Source of the DNA: JAZKJD01 sp040384585 | GTDB lineage: Bacteria; Pseudomonadota; Gammaproteobacteria; Diplorickettsiales; Diplorickettsiaceae | DNA length: 28,679 nucleotides | Reading direction: 5' to 3' | Assembly: GCA_040384585.1 (NCBI GenBank) | Contig: JAZKJD010000001.1 | Coordinates: 1 to 28,679 of the forward strand | Shown here: positions 14,853-21,774 of the stretch, piece after piece | Layout: each line of letters starts with the position of its first letter | Numbering within the stretch: the stretch's first letter is position 1 | The notes under the pieces: model-generated | Told to the model about the DNA's origin: nothing | What the model saw: only the letters and a program-made list of their open reading frames with translations | Databases searched by the model: none | Program-made: the position numbers and the translations under genes

Positions 14853-17114
14853 TCAACTTAAATGAATGGTTAAGCTATCGAGTTTTTGTAAACCGCGTGG
14901 TAGTTTATGGCCTCTTTGTCCACGTTTACCTCGGTAATGTTCAAGATCCGAAGGTTTTAAGATTACATGTCGTTTTCCAGAAATGGCGAGTAATGCACTA
15001 TTTTTTGTCGGTAATACCGTGAGGATGATGACATATTCTTCATGTTTCTTAGCTTTTTCAGAGGGTATTTGAATTATTTTATTACCCTTGCCTCTAGCTA
15101 GAATAGGTAATTCTTTGGCGGCAATGATCAATAAATAACCACTATTAGTGACGACAGCAATATGGTTGTTTTCAAGATTATCTATTAATTGTGGTGGTAA
15201 TACTCGGCTTTGTTCCGGCAATTTTAACAGGGTTTTTCCATTACGATTTTTAGAATAGAGCTCGGTTAATTGTGTAATAAATCCATAGCCTGCATCTGAA
15301 GCTAATAAAGTCGATTGTTCTGGATCCCCGCTGATAATGGTTTCGAAGCTTGCGCCATTGGGCAGATTAAAACGGCTCGTTAAAGGTTCGCCAGTGCTAC
15401 GCGCAGAGGGCAGTGTATGAATGGCGGTTGAATAACTGCGGCCTGTTGAATCAATGAATATCGCCAATTGATTGCTGCGGCCTTGTACAGCGGTTTTTAA
15501 TGAATCGCCTGCCTTAAAATTTAAACCGCTTACATCAAAGTCATGACCTTTTGCGGCACGTATCCAACCTCGTGTAGAAAGGATAATGGTCATGGGTTCT
15601 GCAGGAATAATTTCTATTTTTTGGAAGGCTTGGGCAGTGTTGCGTGTCACAAGCTTTGATCGACGTTCATCTCCATAGAGGTCCGCATCTTTCTGCAATT
15701 CATCTCGGATTAAACGTTTTAATTTTGCTTTAGAAGCTAAGATTTTCTGTAATTCGTCACGTTCAGTGGATAGGCTTTTTTGTTCTGCACGAATTTTGAT
15801 TTCTTCAAATTTGGCTAATTGGCGTAAACGTATTTCTAAAATAGCATCGGCTTGGATATCGCTTAATTTAAAACGTTTAATTAATTGTGTTTTAGGTTCA
15901 TCATGCTGGCGAATGATCGTAATGACTTCATCGATATGCAGATAAATAATTAAAAAGCCTTCGAGTAAATGCAAACGATGTAAAATCTTCTCTAAGTGGA
16001 ACGCTAAACGTCTACGAACCGTTTCTTGCCGATATTCTAACCACTCTTGTAAAATCGTTAACAGATTTTTGACATGAGGACGGCCATCTAGGCCAATCAT
16101 GTTGAGATTAATGCGGTAACTCCGTTCTAAGTCGGTGGTTGCAAATAAATGGTCCATTAATGCCGCGGTATCGACACGATTTGAGCGGGGAACAATAAGC
16201 AAACGTGTTGGGTTTTCATGATCCGATTCATCACGTAAATCTTCTATAAGCGGCAGTTTTTTCTCACGTATTTGTTCGGCAATCTGTTCAATAATTTTTG
16301 AACCAGATACTTGATAAGGTAAGGCGGTAATAACGAGTTGGCCTTTTTCTTCTTTATAAACCGCACGTGCTCGAATAACACCTTGTCCTTGTTGATAGAT
16401 TTTACGGATTTCTGCTAGGGGGGTGATGATTTCAGCCATTGTAGGAAAATCAGGCCCTTGAATATGTTCAAAAAGTTCAGTGAGTGTTGTTTTGGATTCA
16501 TCTAATAAACGTATGCAGGCGCCGACAACTTCTTTAAGATTATGCGGTGGAATATCGGTTGCCATACCCACAGCAATACCAGTAGCTCCATTTAATAGGA
16601 TATTAGGTAAGCGGGCAGGTAACAGGTGAGGCTCTTCTAAGGTGGCATCAAAATTAGGAACCCAATCGACAGTGCCATTGCTGAGTTCTACTAACAATGC
16701 TTGGGCATACTGGGTTAAGCGTGATTCAGTATAGCGCATAGCAGCAAAGGATTTAGGGTCATCTTGTGAACCCCAGTTGCCTTGGCCGTCGATGAGTGGA
16801 TAACGATAAGAAAAAGGTTGTGCCATTAATACCATGGCTTCGTAGCAGGGTCCATCGCCATGCGGATGGAATTTACCGAGCACGTCACCGACTGTTCTTG
16901 CTGATTTTTTGTATTTTGCTAAAGCGGTTAAGCCTAATTCTGACATGGCATACACAATACGTCTTTGCACCGGTTTTAGTCCGTCCCCTATATGGGGTAA
17001 TGCTCTGTCAAGAATGACATACATGGAGTAATCAAGATAAGCTTTTTCGGTAAAGAGGCGCAGTGGCTGATGCTCGATGATTGTGCTCAATTCAGGTGTT
17101 TTGGCTTTGACCAT
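14853..17114 (-). CDS. parC: DNA topoisomerase IV subunit A
   Basis: Decatenates replicated chromosomes with ParE. The 753 residues (E. coli 752) contain the winged-helix domain with catalytic tyrosine Y128 (FAAMRYTESRL), the tower and coiled-coil regions, and a C-terminal beta-pinwheel shorter and more diverged than in GyrA and lacking a GyrA box, which favours ParC. In the quinolone region the sequence is GKFHPHGDGPCYEAM: the residue equivalent to E. coli Ser80 is Gly88 and the next is Pro89, while the Glu84 equivalent (E92) is kept. It sits between the pagL-like gene (13-base gap) and the EamA gene (4-base gap), an apparent three-gene operon. Confidence 0.95.
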   Translation of the reverse strand: MVKAKTPELSTIIEHQPLRLFTEKAYLDYSMYVILDRALPHIGDGLKPVQRRIVYAMSELGLTALAKYKKSARTVGDVLGKFHPHGDGPCYEAMVLMAQPFSYRYPLIDGQGNWGSQDDPKSFAAMRYTESRLTQYAQALLVELSNGTVDWVPNFDATLEEPHLLPARLPNILLNGATGIAVGMATDIPPHNLKEVVGACIRLLDESKTTLTELFEHIQGPDFPTMAEIITPLAEIRKIYQQGQGVIRARAVYKEEKGQLVITALPYQVSGSKIIEQIAEQIREKKLPLIEDLRDESDHENPTRLLIVPRSNRVDTAALMDHLFATTDLERSYRINLNMIGLDGRPHVKNLLTILQEWLEYRQETVRRRLAFHLEKILHRLHLLEGFLIIYLHIDEVITIIRQHDEPKTQLIKRFKLSDIQADAILEIRLRQLAKFEEIKIRAEQKSLSTERDELQKILASKAKLKRLIRDELQKDADLYGDERRSKLVTRNTAQAFQKIEIIPAEPMTIILSTRGWIRAAKGHDFDVSGLNFKAGDSLKTAVQGRSNQLAIFIDSTGRSYSTAIHTLPSARSTGEPLTSRFNLPNGASFETIISGDPEQSTLLASDAGYGFITQLTELYSKNRNGKTLLKLPEQSRVLPPQLIDNLENNHIAVVTNSGYLLIIAAKELPILARGKGNKIIQIPSEKAKKHEEYVIILTVLPTKNSALLAISGKRHVILKPSDLEHYRGKRGQRGHKLPRGLQKLDSLTIHLS

Positions 17115-17127
17115 GGGTATCCTCTTA

Positions 17128-17721
17128 TCAATTAAACTCGTAACCCAAGCTTACTACATGTTTCACATCGATGCCTTGATTAGGAGGTAGGATTCCAGCA
17201 TTTGAGTAGTGTAAATAGTGATAACTCAATGACCAGATATGAGTTGCTCTCCAGCGTAAGCCTAAACCCAGAAAATCTTGAAAAGCAAATTGTCCCCCTA
17301 GATTTCGATGTCCTAAATGGTTATTGGATAATAAGCTGGCTCCTATGCCAAATTCTAGATAAGGTTGGCTTGCTAAGAAGTACTTTTCTCGGGTTTGTAT
17401 TCGTATAACGGGCGAAACCGCTAAAATGCGGATAACGCTAGGCTGATGAGTTTGAGTCGGGGTTATTCTTCCATTAGCAAGACTCAGATCCCAATAGCCG
17501 CTTAAACGAATAGGTGATTGAGGAAATCCGATAAATGGCCAAAAGCTTTGCAAGGCAATTCGATATTCTCGTAGGTGATCAGGTTTGCCATTTCCATAAG
17601 AGAAGCTTAGTCCAGGAGAAAAAGCAAAGGTTTTTTTGGAGTTTAGGTAAACAAAAATAAAGGTAATTATTAGAATAAAAAATCTATATTTTTTGATTAA
17701 ATTTGAAAATGCTTCTAGCAA
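17128..17721 (-). CDS. pagL: Lipid A 3-O-deacylase-like outer-membrane protein, PagL family
   Basis: PagL removes the 3-position acyl chain of lipid A at the outer membrane, lowering its immune stimulation. The 197 residues have a hydrophobic signal segment (about 13-33), then alternating beta-strand patterns ending in phenylalanine/asparagine (YEFN), as expected of an 8-stranded barrel. The C-terminal motif YHYLHYSNAGILPPNQGID supplies the catalytic His171 and Ser173. The third triad residue, glutamate 14 positions after the His in Pseudomonas PagL, is aspartate here (D185). Other family members may also vary at this site. It is the first gene of the pagL-parC-eamA set. The upstream region is shared with divergent rpmE. 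Confidence 0.75.
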   Translation of the reverse strand: MLEAFSNLIKKYRFFILIITFIFVYLNSKKTFAFSPGLSFSYGNGKPDHLREYRIALQSFWPFIGFPQSPIRLSGYWDLSLANGRITPTQTHQPSVIRILAVSPVIRIQTREKYFLASQPYLEFGIGASLLSNNHLGHRNLGGQFAFQDFLGLGLRWRATHIWSLSYHYLHYSNAGILPPNQGIDVKHVVSLGYEFN

Positions 17722-17887
17722 TGAGAAATACTCCTTATTAATCGAATAGCATTAGGCTTATGAGGGTTTTAGACGTGTTTTTCTACCTAAAAGCTTACAT
17801 TTATATTTTTAGACTTCTTATCTAAAGTGTAGTCATGATAAAAAATCTTTCTAATAAGTCAAAATTTTGTTTTAGAATAGGTTCTGT

Positions 17888-17893
17888 TATAAT
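17888..17893 (+). promoter_or_regulatory. Candidate -10 box for rpmE
   Basis: TATAAT is 38 bases upstream of the rpmE start, with only a weak -35 (TTTTGT at about 17865). It follows directly on TAGGTTCTGT (17878-17887), the tip sequence of the family A palindromic elements, so the promoter may have been built partly from element DNA. Confidence 0.45.
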
Positions 17894-17930
17894 GCCGCCC
17901 TAATTTGATTTCAGGGGATATAAAAATTAT

Positions 17931-18185
17931 ATGCAGCCGAATATCCATCCATCCTATGACGTGCTTACAGTCACTTGTAGCTGTGGAAATAGCTTTCAAA
18001 CCCGCTCTAGCTTGGGCGAGCCAACGCTTCATATTGAAGTCTGTTCTAAGTGTCATCCTTTTTATACGGGCAAGCAGAAAATTGTTGATACCAGTGGACG
18101 GGTCGATAAATTTAAACAGAAGTATGGAAATCGTTCGGGGAGAGTACCTTCTGATGAACTCAATGATTCTGCAGGAACTGCTTAG
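17931..18185 (+). CDS. rpmE: 50S ribosomal protein L31 (zinc-binding form)
   Basis: Large-subunit protein at the subunit bridge. The 84 residues start MQPNIHPSY and keep four zinc ligands: C16 and C18 (TCSCGN) and C38 and C41 (VCSKCHPFYTG), so this is the zinc-containing (C+) type. The usual text GRVDKFKQKYG follows. The C-terminal extension after residue 66 is longer than in E. coli L31 (70 residues). A GGGG ribosome site lies at about 17913-17918. Its TAG stop is inside the first bases of a 149-bp palindromic element. Confidence 0.96.
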   Translation: MQPNIHPSYDVLTVTCSCGNSFQTRSSLGEPTLHIEVCSKCHPFYTGKQKIVDTSGRVDKFKQKYGNRSGRVPSDELNDSAGTA

Positions 18186-18330
18186 AAAATGTCTTAAAAT
18201 GCGCGATGACGGGCAAAGATCATCTGTTTTTCCGCATTTCGCTACTCACATACTTCATGTATGCTCCGTTTCGGTACTCGAAAAACAGCGATTTTTGTTT
18301 CGCTCTAGCGCATTTAAAGACACTTTCTAA
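18182..18330. mobile_element. 149-bp palindromic element, complete copy (family A)
   Basis: Ends TTAGAAAATGTCTTAAAATG plus CGC (18182-18204) pair with 18308-18330 apart from two differences; the middle arms (CTGTTTTTC / GAAAAACAG) also pair. The exact centre, read on the minus strand, is CGGAG, stem CATAC / GTATG around ATGAA, then TGAG (18268-18245). The arms differ from those at 10482-10626, but core, size and symmetry agree. The left end overlaps the rpmE stop codon. As RNA it would form a very long hairpin, without a T run. Confidence 0.75.
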
Positions 18331-18430
18331 GTTCTATCATTTCATTGTTCGGCTTTCTTTCTAAGTAAGTTCTTAGTTTTTAGACAAAGTTAGCCTAATT
18401 TACTAATTTATTATAATGGTGGGTAAATTT

Positions 18431-19696
18431 ATGCCGAAAAAACGTATTAGCTTGTTTCCCTGGCTGGTATGCGGTTTAGGAGCACTTTTCTATTGTTATG
18501 AGTATTTTTTGCGAATTTTACCTAGTGTGATGACTGAAGATTTGCTAAAAATGTTTAGTATCAGTGGATTGGCATTTGGTAATTTAGTTGCCTTTTATTA
18601 TTACGCTTATACCCCCATGCAGTTGCCTGTAGGAATCATGATGGACCGATTTGGTCCTCGTAAATTGTTGGTATTTGCTTCTTTGTTCTGTGCCTTAGGA
18701 ACCTATTTATTTTCTCATCATTACCTGCCTACCGCACAACTTGGGCGTTTTTTGGTAGGTTTTGGTTCGGCGTTTGCTTTTGTTGGTGTTCTTAAACTTG
18801 CTTCCCTTTGGTTCCCTCCGTCGCGTTTTGCCTTTATTGCCGGGATGGCAACTTCTCTAGGAATGATAGGCGCCATGGTGGGAGACATTGTGTTGTCCAA
18901 ACTCGTTGTCTCTGTAGGTTCTAACACAACGCTTTATCTTGCAGCGATGGTAGGAGTTGGTTTGACAATAGCGATGTGGTATGTGATACCGGAAACTAAA
19001 GCGGTTAAAACAGCCGCGGCTTCCGCTTCTTCTAAATTACACTACCGAGAATTTTTTAAGGCTGTTTTTAATCTTTGTAAAAATCCACAAATGTGGTTAA
19101 TTGGTGTTATAGGGAGTTTTTTATACTTATCACTTTCTGGTTTTGCAGAAATTTGGGGCATTCCCTACCTAATACGTGTTTATGGTTTCTCGAGTGTCAC
19201 AGCAGCGACTGCTATTTCCTTTGTATTTTTAGGGTGGGCTATCGGAGGCCCATTAGTAGGTTGGATTTCTGATAAACTAGGTAATCGCCGATATCCGATT
19301 ATTATCGGCGCATTATTAGGTGCTTTATTATTTTCAAAAATTATTTATGATCCTACCTTACCTAACTATTCTCTGAAAATCCTACTGTTTATGTTTGGTA
19401 TCTGTAGTTCAACACAGATTATCGTTTTTCCTATTGCCAGGGAACTTAATGTGCAGGCTTTGGCGGGAACAGCCATTGCAGTGACTAACTGTCTAGTGAT
19501 GTTAGGTGGGGCTTTATCTCAACCTTTGATAGGAAAGGCCTTGGATGTACTAACAGGTATCCATATAAAAGGAAATTTAATGGCTTTTTCGATTAACAGT
19601 TTTCAGCATGCATTAACTGTTGTTCCTGTTGCATTTGTTTTGGCAGCGATATTAACATTTTTTGTCAAAGAAACGCGTGGTGTCGTAGCAAAGTAA
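18431..19696 (+). CDS. MFS transporter
   Basis: A 421-residue protein with 12 predicted membrane segments in two six-helix halves, joined by a loop at about 185-215. The first half has the MFS motif A (GIMMDRFGPRKLL), and motif A recurs in the second half as GWISDKLGNRRYP. The N-terminal GALFYCYEYFLRILPSVMTE is typical of a group of permeases common in Legionella and Coxiella, some of which (Pht proteins) import amino acids or nucleosides in the host vacuole. The substrate here cannot be assigned. I chose ATG 18431 because GGTGGG (18418-18423) precedes it by 7 bases; ATG 18416 lacks a ribosome site. Confidence 0.86.
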   Translation: MPKKRISLFPWLVCGLGALFYCYEYFLRILPSVMTEDLLKMFSISGLAFGNLVAFYYYAYTPMQLPVGIMMDRFGPRKLLVFASLFCALGTYLFSHHYLPTAQLGRFLVGFGSAFAFVGVLKLASLWFPPSRFAFIAGMATSLGMIGAMVGDIVLSKLVVSVGSNTTLYLAAMVGVGLTIAMWYVIPETKAVKTAAASASSKLHYREFFKAVFNLCKNPQMWLIGVIGSFLYLSLSGFAEIWGIPYLIRVYGFSSVTAATAISFVFLGWAIGGPLVGWISDKLGNRRYPIIIGALLGALLFSKIIYDPTLPNYSLKILLFMFGICSSTQIIVFPIARELNVQALAGTAIAVTNCLVMLGGALSQPLIGKALDVLTGIHIKGNLMAFSINSFQHALTVVPVAFVLAAILTFFVKETRGVVAK

Positions 19697-19718
19697 ATGA
19701 GATTTACGAAAAAAGAGA

Positions 19719-19870
19719 CACTTGAAATCTGTAAAATCACCGACCTTTCAAGTGCGAAGAGTCTATACCCATTATACTTGAAGTTGCGAATTCGCAACTT
19801 CAAGTATTTTCTTCTCGCGATGGGGATTTTCAAGGGGAGAATCGCGATTTTCCCCTTGAATGACGGCGCG
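19719..19870 (-). repeat. Cluster of palindromic repeats (family B, copy 3)
   Basis: Three units in a row after the MFS gene: CACTTGAAA / TTTCAAGTG (19719-19727, 19746-19754); a perfect 32-bp palindrome at 19775-19806 (halves TACTTGAAGTTGCGAA and its complement); and TTCAAGGGGA / TCCCCTTGAA (19828-19837, 19851-19860). Bases 19761-19842 are the inverse of 1-82 in layout, with a 27-base exact match to 1-27. No gene fits here. Confidence 0.75.
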
Positions 19871-19902
19871 TAAGCTTTGCTGATCCCCGTCATGTAATCG
19901 GG

Positions 19903-19956
19903 TATACCGCTCGTGACAAGTTTGAAAATTTCGCATCTTCATGTACGAGCGGTATA
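19903..19956. repeat. Inverted repeat abutting the aspartate aminotransferase stop
   Basis: TATACCGCTCGT (19903-19914) and ACGAGCGGTATA (19945-19956) pair perfectly over 12 bp around 30 bases. The right arm ends directly at the TAA stop (19957-19959, minus strand). There is no T run in either direction, so a simple intrinsic terminator is unlikely. Confidence 0.65.
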
Positions 19957-21159
19957 TTAGATTTTTTTATTTAGCTTTTCAAGCGCGGTTCCTATTTTTA
20001 GTAATGCTTTTTTTAATTCTATTTCATTGATTGCAAAGGAAAGTCGCAAATGGCCTGGCGCGCCAAAGACTGAGCCAGGTACCGTAGCAACATCAGCCTC
20101 ATTAAGCAGATAATCAGCCAATGTATAGTCATCAATAAAGGGTTTATTTGTTCCGATAAAGTTTGCAAATGATGGAAAGCAATAGAAGGCTCCCATCGCA
20201 GGCAAGCAGTTGATACCAGGGATATCGTTAAGCCCTTTTGAAAAGAAGTCATGTCTTTTTCGGTATTCCTCATTCATTTTACGCACACAATTCTGATCAC
20301 CGGTTAATGCGGCCTGCGCTGCACTCTGCGCAATTGAGTTAGGGTTAGAAGTACTCTGTGATTGTATGTTTGCCATTGCTTGGATAATTTCTTTTGGTCC
20401 TGCTGCATAGCCGATGCGCCAGCCAGTCATTGCGTAGGCTTTTGAACAGCCATTTAATACAATCGTTCGGTCATATAACTTAGGACACACATTGATAATA
20501 TTTTCAAAAGCTTGTTTTCCCCAATAGATATGTTCATAGATATCATCCGTGAGAATAAATATTTGTGGGTTCTTTAATAAAACCTTGGAAAGTGCATTAA
20601 GTTCTTCATGCGTATAAACCATTCCCGTGGGGTTTGAGGGGCTATTGATAATAAATAGGCGTGTTTGTGGTGTAATAGCAGCAGCTAATTGTTCTGGGGT
20701 GATTTTTAAATGCTGTTGAATAGTTGTCGAAATAATAATGGGTTTTGCTTCAGCCAGTAAAGCGATATCTGGATAAGAAACCCAATAAGGGGCGGGAATA
20801 ATAACCTCGTCCTGTGGGTTTAGGAGTGCTTGCATGAGATTGTAAATACCTTGTTTAGCGCCACTAGAAACAATGACCTGATCGGGCTGATAGGATAATT
20901 GATTCTCTTTTTTAAATTTATCGACAATGGATTGCTTTAGGCTAGGGATCCCATCGACTGCTGTATATTTAGTAAAACCCTGATCTAAAGCTTGATGGGC
21001 CGCTTGTTTAATAAATTTTGGGGTGTCGAAATCGGGTTCACCCACAGTGAGATTAATAATAGGTTTACCAGAAGCCTTTAACCGGTAAGCGGCGGCCGAG
21101 AGGCTTAAGGTGGGAGAAGGTTTTATTTGTGCAACACGATGCGATAGGGTTATTTTCAT
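19957..21159 (-). CDS. aatA: Aspartate aminotransferase, class I gamma type (AspB/AatA-like)
   Basis: PLP enzyme exchanging amino groups between aspartate and 2-oxoglutarate. The 400 residues are full length for subgroup I-gamma. Visible motifs: VGEPDFDTP near the N-terminus, FTKYTAVDGIPSLK, NSPSNPTG (N176 region), TDDIYEHIYW and the cofactor lysine K240 in NGCSKAYAMTGWRIGYAAGP. The KYT..DGI text fits the Thermus/Bacillus/Legionella-type enzyme rather than E. coli AspC. It is divergent from the coiled-coil gene and uvrB across a 180-base gap with no distinct features. The stop codon abuts a palindrome. Confidence 0.93.
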   Translation of the reverse strand: MKITLSHRVAQIKPSPTLSLSAAAYRLKASGKPIINLTVGEPDFDTPKFIKQAAHQALDQGFTKYTAVDGIPSLKQSIVDKFKKENQLSYQPDQVIVSSGAKQGIYNLMQALLNPQDEVIIPAPYWVSYPDIALLAEAKPIIISTTIQQHLKITPEQLAAAITPQTRLFIINSPSNPTGMVYTHEELNALSKVLLKNPQIFILTDDIYEHIYWGKQAFENIINVCPKLYDRTIVLNGCSKAYAMTGWRIGYAAGPKEIIQAMANIQSQSTSNPNSIAQSAAQAALTGDQNCVRKMNEEYRKRHDFFSKGLNDIPGINCLPAMGAFYCFPSFANFIGTNKPFIDDYTLADYLLNEADVATVPGSVFGAPGHLRLSFAINEIELKKALLKIGTALEKLNKKI

Positions 21160-21339
21160 AGAAATGTGCTTTAGGTTAAAATATAAGTTTAAAGAATAGT
21201 GCTATTATCTGTGAGGGGTTAATAATAAAGCAAGTAAAGTCTAGAGACTTTGAGAATACATTAACTAATCTCTCTTAGGTCAAGCAATAAAAGCATAAAA
21301 TTTTGCCTGCTCGATAAAAATAATAAAAGGAGGTTTCTC

Positions 21340-21771
21340 ATGCAAAGAGCTTATATGTTTGATACCTTTCAATATGTTAAAGAATTAACAAAAGCAGGTG
21401 TTCAACAAGAACAAGCTGAGGTACAGGTCAAACTTATGGTGGAATTAATTAATCACACATTATGTACACGAGACGATTTGGAAAGATCGGAAGAAAGACT
21501 TTCGCTGAGAATAGAAGATAGTAGAAAAGATCTTGAATTGAAAGTTGAAACCGTTAGAAAAGATCTTGAATTGAAAATTGAATCAGTTAGGGAAAATCTT
21601 GAATTGAAAATTGAAACTGTTAGAAAAGAGCTGAAAGTAGAAATTGAAAATCTTAGAAAAGATTTAGCATTACAAATCAACCAGGCTAAGCATGAAATGA
21701 TTAAATGGTTAATCGGAATCTCTGCAGCAGGATTAGGTTTACTATTCACTATGATTAGGTTCTGTCTCTAA
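21340..21771 (+). CDS. DUF1640-like coiled-coil membrane protein
   Basis: 143 residues, with a strong ribosome site (AGGAGG about 8 bases upstream). The N-terminal part (MFDTFQYVKELTKAGVQQEQ AEVQ in two pieces) resembles DUF1640/CCDC90-type proteins, which have a small head domain, a coiled coil and one membrane anchor. Residues 62-116 are five 11-residue repeats of the type RKDLELKIETV, and residues 120-140 form a membrane segment (WLIGISAAGLGLLFTMI). The function is unknown; the shape suggests a membrane-anchored trimeric or dimeric rod. The last codons (AGG TTC TGT CTC TAA) are identical to the tip of the family A repeat, so the C-terminus RFCL is probably supplied by an element. uvrB starts 3 bases later. 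Confidence 0.78.
   Translation: MQRAYMFDTFQYVKELTKAGVQQEQAEVQVKLMVELINHTLCTRDDLERSEERLSLRIEDSRKDLELKVETVRKDLELKIESVRENLELKIETVRKELKVEIENLRKDLALQINQAKHEMIKWLIGISAAGLGLLFTMIRFCL
21523..21687 (+). repeat. Five 33-bp tandem repeats inside the coiled-coil gene
   Basis: Units start at 21523, 21556, 21589, 21622 and 21655; the first three are nearly identical (AGAAAAGATCTTGAATTGAA and so on), the last two diverged. Each encodes one 11-residue turn, so unit number could change without breaking the frame. Confidence 0.9.
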
Positions 21772-21774
21772 TCC

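Noticed and set aside
17905..18330. 141-residue open frame overlapping rpmE
   Set aside because: It is out of frame with rpmE and continues through the palindromic element; no family resemblance.
21523..21687. Regular 33-bp repeats suggesting a CRISPR array
   Set aside because: The repeats are directly adjacent without spacers and stay in frame as 11-residue coiled-coil units.
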